Part shown: positions 1-5,083 of the stretch, in pieces | Numbering within the stretch: position 1 is the first letter of the stretch | How the letters are laid out: every line of letters starts with the position of its first letter | Source: Pseudomonadota bacterium | GTDB lineage: Bacteria; Pseudomonadota; Gammaproteobacteria; Burkholderiales; Burkholderiaceae_B | Assembly (NCBI GenBank): GCA_021793875.1 | Contig: JAJYRX010000102.1 | Span: 1 to 5,582 of the forward strand | Direction: 5' to 3' | Length of the DNA stretch: 5,582 bases | The notes under the pieces: model-generated | Told to the model about the DNA's origin: nothing | Databases searched by the model: none | Seen by the model: the letters and a program-made list of their open reading frames with translations, nothing else | Position numbers and translations under genes: made by a program

Positions 1-1
1 T

Positions 2-352
2 AGTCCATTTTCCATGCTTGCCATGACCGGTTGGCAACTAACAGCAGGCGGTCTAGTGATTCTTCCTTTTGCACTTCTTTTTGCCCCATTGCCCACTAGT
101 GTTAGCACAACAAATATTCTAGCGCTGCTATGGCTTGGAATTATCGGTGGCGCACTCGCCTACGTTTTTTGGTTTAGAGGGGTAAAAATCTTATCACCGG
201 CAGCTGTATCATCACTATTATTTCTTAGCCCTTTAACAGCCGTAATACTAGGTTGGATGTTGTTAGAGGAAAGCCTAACCATATATCAAGTATCTGGCTT
301 AGCTATTGTTCTAGCCAGCATATACCTAAGCCAACGGGCAGAACGATCATAA
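2..352 (+). CDS. EamA/DMT-family membrane permease, C-terminal part (5' truncated by window edge)
   Basis: This is the C-terminal part of a drug/metabolite transporter (EamA) permease of the inner membrane. The substrate cannot be told from the sequence; family members export amino acids, metabolites or drugs. The reading frame is open from base 2, before the first ATG at 14, so the gene starts outside the window. Counting from that ATG, four membrane segments are visible at about residues 8-25, 34-57, 62-84 and 87-107. This fits the second of the two EamA repeats, which usually gives ten segments in total. Family-typical features are the GGALAYVFWFRGV stretch in the second segment, the LSPAA...LSPLTAV proline-containing third segment and the LLEESLT turn before the last segment. 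The TAA stop at 350-352 runs into the A-tract of the hairpin that follows. The fold call is firm; the function is open. Confidence 0.85.
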   Translation, partial: SPFSMLAMTGWQLTAGGLVILPFALLFAPLPTSVSTTNILALLWLGIIGGALAYVFWFRGVKILSPAAVSSLLFLSPLTAVILGWMLLEESLTIYQVSGLAIVLASIYLSQRAERS

Positions 353-384
353 AAAAACCCGTTACAGGCACAACCTGTAACGGG
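351..384 (-). terminator. Intrinsic terminator of the DUF4168 gene
   Basis: A perfect 11-bp stem, CCCGTTACAGG at 358-368 and CCTGTAACGGG at 374-384, encloses a 5-base CACAA loop. Read on the minus strand, the stem is followed by seven T residues (the A-tract at 351-357). That is the classic factor-independent terminator, and it lies 20 bp past the stop of the minus-strand gene at 405. On the plus strand no T-tract follows the stem, so termination of the EamA transcript here would be weaker. The A-tract overlaps the last bases of the EamA stop codon. Confidence 0.9.
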
Positions 385-404
385 CTATGCAGACCTAAAG
401 CTAA

Positions 405-779
405 TTACTGGGCCAAGTCTTGAACTCTTTCCATTAACTGCTGGTCGTGCTGTAAGGCCTGACTAATTCCATTGAACTCCTCAACAGTCATGCCCTCATC
501 TTGCACAATTTTTACCATTTTTTCATCCGCTTCACGATATACTTCGCGGCGTTCCTGCTCATCAGCTGTTGCTTGTAGCTTAGGTGTGTACTCTTCTGAC
601 ACCACCGCCACTTTCTGTGAAGCGTTAACAAACTTCTCCAGCTGGCTATCGGAGTACTCTGCCCCGCTGCCTTGCTGCATGGGTGCGGGCTCTTGTGCCT
701 GCTGAGCTACTACCGGTGCGCTAGTAATACCCAAAGCCAGCATTACAGCAAAACAATGTTTGAAAACCAGTGGTTTCAT
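405..779 (-). CDS. Secreted DUF4168 domain protein
   Basis: This is a small exported protein of 124 residues carrying the DUF4168 domain, whose biochemical role is not known. Residues 1-25 form a signal peptide: a basic start (MKPLVFKH), a hydrophobic core and a PVVA|QQ cleavage site, so the mature protein should be periplasmic or outside the cell. A short Gln/Pro/Ala-rich linker (about 26-40) leads into the domain (about 42-122). The domain begins YSDSQLEKFVNASQKV and continues with the charged helical EYTPKLQATADEQERREVY and the GMTVEEFNGISQALQHD segment. The ATG at 777-779 was chosen because AAGGAGG lies four bases upstream (784-790) and the signal peptide starts there. The frame stays open to a GTG at 812, but that would add 11 residues before the signal peptide. 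The gene appears monocistronic, with its own terminator at 351-384. The family call comes from remembered domain sequence and was not checked against a database. Confidence 0.85.
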   Translation of the reverse strand: MKPLVFKHCFAVMLALGITSAPVVAQQAQEPAPMQQGSGAEYSDSQLEKFVNASQKVAVVSEEYTPKLQATADEQERREVYREADEKMVKIVQDEGMTVEEFNGISQALQHDQQLMERVQDLAQ

Positions 780-783
780 GAAA

Positions 784-790
784 CCTCCTT
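784..790 (-). promoter_or_regulatory. Strong Shine-Dalgarno site for the DUF4168 gene
   Basis: Read on the minus strand the site is AAGGAGG, followed by TTTC and then the ATG at 777-779. It is a near-perfect anti-16S match and decides the start codon in favour of the 124-residue protein over the upstream GTG or ATG. Confidence 0.85.
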
Positions 791-795
791 GCCAA

Positions 796-825
796 ATTAA
801 AAACATGGACACTCAATACTGACAA
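796..825 (-). promoter_or_regulatory. Candidate sigma-70 promoter for the DUF4168 gene
   Basis: On the minus strand, TTGTCA (820-825) is a 5/6 match to the -35 consensus and TTTAAT (796-801) a 5/6 match to the -10, with an 18-bp spacer. Transcription would start near 789, leaving only a short leader containing the Shine-Dalgarno site. That short leader is the main reason for caution. Confidence 0.4.
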
Positions 826-831
826 AAAATG

Positions 832-878
832 ACCATATACGGCAAGCATTTGTAGTGATTGCCATTTACCATATGCAA
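832..878. repeat. Paired ACCATAT direct repeats flanking an imperfect GGCAA/TTGCC inverted repeat
   Basis: ACCATAT occurs at 832-838 and again at 868-874, 36 bp apart. Each copy is followed by a CAA-containing end (ACGGCAA and GCAA). Between them, GGCAA (841-845) and TTGCC (859-863) form an inverted repeat that also pairs weakly further in. The element lies directly upstream of the candidate promoter of the DUF4168 gene, within the divergent control region. It could be a tandem operator. No specific regulator is recognised. Confidence 0.3.
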
Positions 879-933
879 CTACTAACTACTGAAAACATAT
901 TTACCACCAAACGGGGTGCAAATAGATACATTT

Positions 934-949
934 GTTACGTTTATGTAAC
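934..949. promoter_or_regulatory. Candidate operator, GTTAC-N6-GTAAC, upstream of the BCCT gene
   Basis: GTTAC (934-938) and GTAAC (945-949) are perfect reverse complements separated by six bases. TGTTAC recurs at 984-989. A -10-like TAAAAT lies at 965-970, but there is no recognisable -35 in front of it. The inverted repeat sits where an activator could replace a poor -35. No transcription factor can be assigned from the motif alone. Confidence 0.3.
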
Positions 950-964
950 CTTAATCAATGACTG

Positions 965-970
965 TAAAAT
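965..970 (+). promoter_or_regulatory. Possible -10 element for the BCCT gene
   Basis: TAAAAT matches five of the six -10 consensus bases and would start transcription about 45 bp before the ATG at 1022. The best -35 window at proper spacing (TTATGT, 941-946, 18-bp spacer) is poor, so the promoter is weak or activator-dependent, or it has been misplaced here. Confidence 0.2.
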
Positions 971-1021
971 ACAAACTTTTGCATGTTACATTAAAAAGCG
1001 TTATTCACTAATAAGTTAGAC

Positions 1022-2575
1022 ATGGTCTTTTATATATCTATTGCATTAGTATTAATTCTCGTTGCCGCGGCGGGTATAGCCCCTATAGCATTTAACGACC
1101 TTATGCAGACAATGCTTAAAGACGTTATACATAATGCCGGCTGGCTGTACTTATTAACCGTATTTCTGGCCTTAGTTTTTTTGATGTACCTGGCCTTCGG
1201 AAGACTAGGAAAACTGCGTCTAGGAGGTGAAAACGCTGAACCTGAATTCTCACGTATGAGCTGGCTAGCAATGATGTTTGCAGCTGGAATGGGTATAGGT
1301 CTAGTGTTTTGGGGTGCGGCAGAGCCAATTTCGCACTTTTATAGTCCGCCCGAAGGAATAACATCACAAAGCGGAGAAGCTGCACGTGTAGGTATGCGTT
1401 ACACATTCTTTCATTGGGGCCTACACCCATGGGCTATTTATGCTCTAATTGGCCTCTCAATGGCATGGTTTCAGTTCAACAGAGGGGGTAGAGGCTTAAT
1501 AAGTGACATGCTACACCCTGTGTTAGGAAAGTATCACAAAGGTGTGGTGGGCGATATAGTAAATATTGCAGCAGTAGTAGCTACTGCAATAGGTGTAGCA
1601 ACAACCTTAGGGTTTGGAACTATACAGATTAGCGCAGGCCTTGAAACAGTATTCGGCATCACATCCGGCAAATCACTACAACTAATAATCATTGCCGTAG
1701 CTTTCGTAATGTACATGCTATCCAGCACCAGCGGTGTAGAGCGTGGCATTAAGTGGTTGTCAAACTCTAACTTGATTCTTGCAACTATCCTTATGCTGGC
1801 GGTGTTAATTATGGGCCCTACCGGGTTTATATTTGATACCTTTACAACCACGCTTGGCTCATATATAAACCAGCTTGTAACCATGAGCCTCAGACTTTCT
1901 CCATTCTCTGCCAATGATTGGGTGTTTGACTGGACAATATTTTATTGGGCATGGTGGATTGCATGGGCACCTTTTGTGGGTGCATTTATCGCACGCGTCT
2001 CTTACGGTCGTACTGTAAGTGAATTTGTGGTGAGTGTAGTAATAGCACCCACCTTGCTGGGATTTCTGTGGTTTTCCGTTTTTGGAGGCTCAGCGCTAGA
2101 AGCACAAATTTTTGGAAGTGCAGATATGGTTGGCGCTTTAGGGCGTGGCTATGAAACAGTATTATTTACGCTGTTTGATACCTTGCCAGGGGCAACAATA
2201 CTATCCTTAATAGCTCTTCTATTATTGATAATATTTTTTGTCACATCAGCTGACTCTGCCGTTCTGATATTAGCAAGTATGTCTACCGACGAAGCTGGCG
2301 ACCCACCACTTGCAAAGCGTGTTGTATGGGGAGTAGCGGTGGCGTTGATTGCTGCGGCGTTGCTTATTGCAGGCGGACTAGACGCGCTTCAAGCTTTAAT
2401 TACCATAGCGGCGCTACCTTTTGCTGTTCTTATGTTGCTAGTAATAATAGGACTCTATCGAGTACTCGATAGAGAAGATGCAAGACTAGTGCGTAAAGCA
2501 CAGCTCTCACAGCAAATGATAGATGCCTGGATAGAGCGTGAAATGGAGTCTGCAGATTTAGACGCTAATAAATAA
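1022..2575 (+). CDS. BCCT-family transporter, probably sodium-coupled betaine-type
   Basis: This is an inner-membrane betaine/choline/carnitine-family symporter of 517 residues with about 12 membrane segments, which takes up quaternary ammonium solutes as osmoprotectants or nutrients. The BCCT signature DWTIFYWAWW is at 303-312, and the glycine-rich GMGIG of segment 3 is at 89-93. Compared from memory with BetP, the aromatic box is kept (W132, W137, Y140, and W309/W312/W315), as is the second sodium site (A87, M90, F405, T408, S409). G93 corresponds to BetP G153, which is aspartate in proton-coupled choline carriers. Together these favour a Na+/betaine-like carrier. The N-terminus is minimal, with segment 1 starting almost at Met1, and the tail after segment 12 (about 37 residues) is charged. 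The ATG is the only start between an in-frame stop at 992 and the membrane segment; the Shine-Dalgarno site is poor. The 3' end overlaps dtd by 18 bp on the opposite strand. Confidence 0.93.
   Translation: MVFYISIALVLILVAAAGIAPIAFNDLMQTMLKDVIHNAGWLYLLTVFLALVFLMYLAFGRLGKLRLGGENAEPEFSRMSWLAMMFAAGMGIGLVFWGAAEPISHFYSPPEGITSQSGEAARVGMRYTFFHWGLHPWAIYALIGLSMAWFQFNRGGRGLISDMLHPVLGKYHKGVVGDIVNIAAVVATAIGVATTLGFGTIQISAGLETVFGITSGKSLQLIIIAVAFVMYMLSSTSGVERGIKWLSNSNLILATILMLAVLIMGPTGFIFDTFTTTLGSYINQLVTMSLRLSPFSANDWVFDWTIFYWAWWIAWAPFVGAFIARVSYGRTVSEFVVSVVIAPTLLGFLWFSVFGGSALEAQIFGSADMVGALGRGYETVLFTLFDTLPGATILSLIALLLLIIFFVTSADSAVLILASMSTDEAGDPPLAKRVVWGVAVALIAAALLIAGGLDALQALITIAALPFAVLMLLVIIGLYRVLDREDARLVRKAQLSQQMIDAWIEREMESADLDANK
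1564..1591. repeat. Inverted repeat inside the BCCT gene
   Basis: TATTGCAG (1564-1571) and CTGCAATA (1584-1591) are perfect reverse complements. With a 3-base CAG bulge the pairing extends by TAG/CTA to 11 bp around a 3-base loop. An alternative fold pairs GCAGTAG with CTACTGC. It lies in codons for a hydrophobic Ala/Val-rich segment, so it may be a by-product of codon choice. Confidence 0.4.
2453..2474. repeat. Perfect 22-bp palindrome within the BCCT coding sequence
   Basis: The left half is CTCTATCGAGT (2453-2463) and the right half is its exact reverse complement (2464-2474). As RNA it would fold as a 9-bp stem with a GTAC loop. It encodes residues 478-484 of the transporter, at the cytoplasmic end of the last membrane segment. 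It lies 84 bp downstream of the dtd stop when read on the minus strand. There is no run of T on either side; the minus-strand flank TCCTATTATTAC is only T-rich. Confidence 0.9.
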
Positions 2576-2995
2576 GGTTACCGGGCCATCATTCACCAGG
2601 CTGACCTGCATGTCAGCCGCGAACTGGCCCGACTCAACCTTGTTATGCCTGCTTTTAGCTAACTTGATAAACAACTCATAAAGCTCCATACCTAGGTGGG
2701 GATCGGCAGCCTTTTTAAAGCTTGGTCTATTACCCCTGCTAGTATCTGCCGCTAGAGTAAATTGGCTTACTACAAGCAACCCACCATTCACATCTGCCAA
2801 GTTAAGATTCATTTTGTTGTTATTGTCAGAAAACACTCTTAATTTGAGTATTTTGTCCACAAGCTTTTTAACGGTTTCATATGTGTCATTGTGCTCTGCA
2901 CACAAAAACACTAATAAACCATTGTCTATACATCCTATGGTTTCGTTCTCTACATTAACGCTGGCAGACTTAACCCTTTGTAATAGAGCTAACAA
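2558..2995 (-). CDS. dtd: D-aminoacyl-tRNA deacylase
   Basis: This cytosolic quality-control enzyme hydrolyses D-amino acids (and glycine on tRNA-Ala) from mischarged tRNAs. The protein has 145 residues, the same length as the E. coli enzyme, and resembles it closely throughout. Both family motifs are intact: SQFTL at 77-81 and NDGPVT at 135-140, the latter holding the Gly137-cisPro138 pair that gives chiral selectivity. The start is a TTG at 2993-2995. It is supported by alignment with the conserved N-terminus (here LALLQRV, E. coli M-IALIQRV) and by the absence of a nearby in-frame ATG. That start lies one base after the stop of the upstream hydrolase gene, with only a weak AGAGA upstream, so translational coupling is likely. 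The 3' end overlaps the convergent BCCT gene by 18 bp. Confidence 0.96.
   Translation of the reverse strand: MLALLQRVKSASVNVENETIGCIDNGLLVFLCAEHNDTYETVKKLVDKILKLRVFSDNNNKMNLNLADVNGGLLVVSQFTLAADTSRGNRPSFKKAADPHLGMELYELFIKLAKSRHNKVESGQFAADMQVSLVNDGPVTLFISV
2582..2631. repeat. Nested inverted repeats just beyond the BCCT stop, inside dtd
   Basis: The outer arms are CGGGCCA (2582-2588) and TGGCCCG (2625-2631). The inner arms are GGCTGAC (2599-2605) and GTCAGCC (2612-2618) with a 6-base CTGCAT loop. On the plus strand this two-tier stem begins 7 bases after the BCCT TAA and could shape the 3' end of that mRNA. No T-tract follows. The inner arm falls in dtd codons for the conserved ADMQVS stretch, so protein constraint may explain part of it. 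Confidence 0.5.
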
Positions 2996-2996
2996 T

Positions 2997-3857
2997 TTAT
3001 TCTCTATTTTGAGAAAGCCACAAGGCTGCAGTGGTAAGGGTTGCGCCTCGAGATTCTAATTTATCTAGGAATTCCTGGTAGTCCTGTTCGAAACCAGTAA
3101 TTGGACTCATGCAGTCGGTTAGTACAACAACCCTGGATATATATTCTTCATTGGCATATTCTAAATAGTGTTCTAGTGTAGATTTTACGCAGTGACTACC
3201 TGCTTCACCTGCAACCAAAAGAACATCTGAATTCTGCATACTGGCCAATAAACTGCTATTCAACTGGGTTTGAGGGTCGTCCGGATCGGGTACTTCCGCA
3301 ATTAATGCACTATAGTGCTCAGTATATGGATTGGTTCCCTTAATAACCTTACTAGTGGGTTTACCTGCATATACCTCCCACACATTACAGGCTGCTAGCA
3401 CGTCGGCATGTATATTATGCCCCCATGTGCCAATTTCACAGTGTATTGGCCAAATCATATGTGTATACCGACCTGCTGCTTCAAGCTTATCTAGATAATT
3501 CAAAACGCGTTTTTTATCAGTAGAGCTTTTAGGAAAAACCCTACCGGACCTTACATCTTCAGCCTTGAGTTGAGTAAATGGCTCAGGAGAGGTTCCATCG
3601 GGCTTAACCCACATAGTTGGACGTTCTATACCAACGTGATGGTGTGAGTCTAAGGTAATAGTTATATTTGAAATTAAGTGTTTACCGTTACGAATGAATT
3701 GCGCCAACCGGTGCATATCAGCATGAGCACCTGGTACGGCTAGCTGTGGCTTTATACGCTGATCGGCATGTAAGGGGTTAACAGGCCAGTAACTGGACGG
3801 TAGATCACAAAAATCGTTTTGTGGATCGATAACCAGAAGATGAATGTTTTTACTCAT
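2997..3857 (-). CDS. Isochorismatase-family cysteine hydrolase (nicotinamidase-like), long form
   Basis: This is a soluble hydrolase of 286 residues in the isochorismatase/nicotinamidase superfamily. The catalytic triad is visible as D11 in VIDPQNDFCD, K173 in VIKGTNPYTEHYSA and C223 in AGEAGSHCVKSTLEHYL. Metal ligands expected in nicotinamidases are seen at D70 and H72 (TLDSHHH) and H139 (WPIHCEIGT). I could not place the further metal-site histidine of some nicotinamidases with confidence. At 286 residues it is clearly longer than the usual 180-220, with extra sequence at about 20-42 and 80-130 (a KPDGTSPEPFTQLKAED region). The substrate may therefore not be nicotinamide; amide or N-carbamoyl substrates are alternatives. 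The ATG at 3855-3857 was chosen for its position just before the conserved first strand and for an upstream CAGGT. An in-frame ATG at 3881 and a TTG at 3902 are less likely. The gene sits immediately upstream of dtd, probably in one transcript. Confidence 0.85.
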   Translation of the reverse strand: MSKNIHLLVIDPQNDFCDLPSSYWPVNPLHADQRIKPQLAVPGAHADMHRLAQFIRNGKHLISNITITLDSHHHVGIERPTMWVKPDGTSPEPFTQLKAEDVRSGRVFPKSSTDKKRVLNYLDKLEAAGRYTHMIWPIHCEIGTWGHNIHADVLAACNVWEVYAGKPTSKVIKGTNPYTEHYSALIAEVPDPDDPQTQLNSSLLASMQNSDVLLVAGEAGSHCVKSTLEHYLEYANEEYISRVVVLTDCMSPITGFEQDYQEFLDKLESRGATLTTAALWLSQNRE

Positions 3858-3888
3858 ATAAACCTGACTTATAGATTGCATTAAATCC

Positions 3889-3916
3889 AGTATATATACC
3901 AATATTTAAGCATAAA
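3889..3916 (-). promoter_or_regulatory. Possible promoter for the hydrolase-dtd unit
   Basis: On the minus strand TATACT (3889-3894) matches five of six -10 bases, and TTTATG (3911-3916, 16-bp spacer) is a poor -35. The -10 overlaps a 10-bp palindrome, GTATATATAC (3890-3899). Only about 56 bp separate the upstream terminator from the hydrolase start, so any dedicated promoter must lie here. Read-through from the TRAP genes is the alternative. Confidence 0.3.
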
Positions 3917-3947
3917 AAAGCGCAGATGGCTTTATGCCAACCTGCGC
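3914..3947 (-). terminator. Intrinsic terminator of the TRAP transporter genes
   Basis: The outer stem GCGCAG (3920-3925) pairs with CTGCGC (3942-3947). The inner stem TGGC/GCCA closes a 5-base TTTAT loop, with a small asymmetric bulge between the two. On the minus strand the stem is followed by six T residues (3914-3919). It lies 29 bp past the TRAP binding-protein stop and before the hydrolase gene, marking the end of the dctM-dctP transcript. Confidence 0.85.
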
Positions 3948-3976
3948 CCTATTTTAAAACGTTTAATTTTATTGAG

Positions 3977-5071
3977 TTACTGCTCACACTCTAATAGTTT
4001 TTCGAGATCTGGGCCTTGAGGATCACGACCAAGGTTAAACGGCTTGGAAGCATTCCGCCATTCAGCATACTCACTCAAATACTCAACTTGACTTGTATAC
4101 ACTTTAGCAGCTAGTGGACTGCTACAAGCTACCTCTACCATAACTTCATTAGAGATGTCTTGTATCTTTTGTAGAGAGTCATCGTCCATACGATTTATTT
4201 CAACGCCTGCCTTCTTAAAGGTTTCATAACCATCTATGGCACGTTTCTCGGTAAAAGATAAAGACCATAACATAGTTGCATCTGCTGCTATACGCAATTT
4301 TTCCTGCGTTTCCGGAGATAGCTTATCCCAAGAGTCTTTATTTATCATTACACCAAATGTGGATGATGACTGATGCCAACCAGGTGTTGACCAGAACTTT
4401 GTTACCTGGTGCATTCCTGCTGAAACGTCTACGTTAGGTGTAGAAAACTCGGCGCCATCTATGACCCCACGTTCTAGAGCTTGGTATAGTTCTTGGCCAG
4501 CCATAGACACCTGATTTCCACCCAAACGTTCTAAAACTTTACCTTGTTCCAGACCGGACAAGCGCAAACGCTTGCCTTTAAGATCTTCTAAATTTTTAAT
4601 TGGTGTGTTGGTGCGAAACCCGGACTCGTTGTTTGTAACACCATACGGTAAGTAAACCATTCCAAATTTACCGTATACGTCGTTAAATACGTCAAAACCA
4701 TCCCATTGTTGAATCCAGTTTACGTAATCGATAGCGTTAAATAAACTGGTATGAGTACCAAGAGGAGAAAACGCTGGATCGCGACCTGCCCAATATCCAG
4801 GCCAATCTCCTCCAGCATCTATAGTACCGGACTCAACTGCGGCAAATACCTCTCCAGAAGGCACTAATGAACCACCTTCATGAAAGTCTATTTTTAACTC
4901 ATCACCAGTTAATTTGTTTGCCAATTCAACCCACTTTTTATCGATTTCCATTAGCTCTATTGATGAAGGCCAAGTACTAGTCATTGTCCAGTTTTGCTGC
5001 TGAGCCATTGCCACGCCAGACATCATGCAGCAAGTAATAGCTGTTGCTAACAATTTTTTAGATATTTTCAT
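3977..5071 (-). CDS. TRAP transporter solute-binding protein, DctP family (TakP-like)
   Basis: This is the periplasmic solute receptor of a tripartite ATP-independent transporter, 364 residues long. Residues 1-23 are a Sec signal peptide ending AMA|QQQ. The CC pair at 14-15 is not preceded by a proper lipobox, so a lipoprotein is unlikely. The mature part shows the DctP fold markers: the EVFAAVESGTIDAG stretch (74-87), LEDLKGKRLRLSG (161-173) with R170 at the place of the conserved carboxylate-binding arginine, and ERGVIDGAEFSTPNVD (200-215) followed by FWSTPGWHQ (226-234). The GAEF...PGWH pattern resembles TakP-type receptors for 2-oxo acids, so a small carboxylate is the best guess. C316 and C362 could form a disulfide. 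GGAG lies five bases before the ATG. The gene follows the large permease gene by 12 bp and is the last in its transcript. Confidence 0.92.
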   Translation of the reverse strand: MKISKKLLATAITCCMMSGVAMAQQQNWTMTSTWPSSIELMEIDKKWVELANKLTGDELKIDFHEGGSLVPSGEVFAAVESGTIDAGGDWPGYWAGRDPAFSPLGTHTSLFNAIDYVNWIQQWDGFDVFNDVYGKFGMVYLPYGVTNNESGFRTNTPIKNLEDLKGKRLRLSGLEQGKVLERLGGNQVSMAGQELYQALERGVIDGAEFSTPNVDVSAGMHQVTKFWSTPGWHQSSSTFGVMINKDSWDKLSPETQEKLRIAADATMLWSLSFTEKRAIDGYETFKKAGVEINRMDDDSLQKIQDISNEVMVEVACSSPLAAKVYTSQVEYLSEYAEWRNASKPFNLGRDPQGPDLEKLLECEQ

Positions 5072-5083
5072 TATGTCTCCATA

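Noticed and set aside
472..705. Plus-strand open frame of 77 codons opposite the DUF4168 gene
   Set aside because: It is antisense to a well-supported gene, its product is a Ser/Cys/Thr-rich low-complexity sequence without family features, and no ribosome site is evident.
780..812. Longer DUF4168 protein starting at the GTG at 812 or the ATG at 806
   Set aside because: The strong AAGGAGG site serves the ATG at 779, and the extra residues would precede a complete signal peptide.
1125..1430. Minus-strand open frame of 101 codons within the BCCT gene
   Set aside because: It lies opposite strongly conserved BCCT sequence and its translation resembles no protein family.
1534..1914. Minus-strand open frame of 126 codons within the BCCT gene
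   Set aside because: It is the reverse complement of membrane-segment codons, which often stay open. No domain or ribosome site supports it.
2814..3059. Plus-strand open frame of 81 codons opposite dtd and the hydrolase gene
   Set aside because: It crosses the junction of two confidently called minus-strand genes and has no recognisable product.
3487..3498. 12-bp palindrome TTATCTAGATAA in the hydrolase gene
   Set aside because: About one perfect 12-bp palindrome is expected by chance in a window of this length, and its position suggests no function.
5013..5071. Possible lipoprotein signal in the TRAP binding protein because of Cys-Cys at residues 14-15
   Set aside because: The residues before the cysteines (A-I-T) do not form a lipobox, and a good AMA|QQ signal peptidase I site follows.
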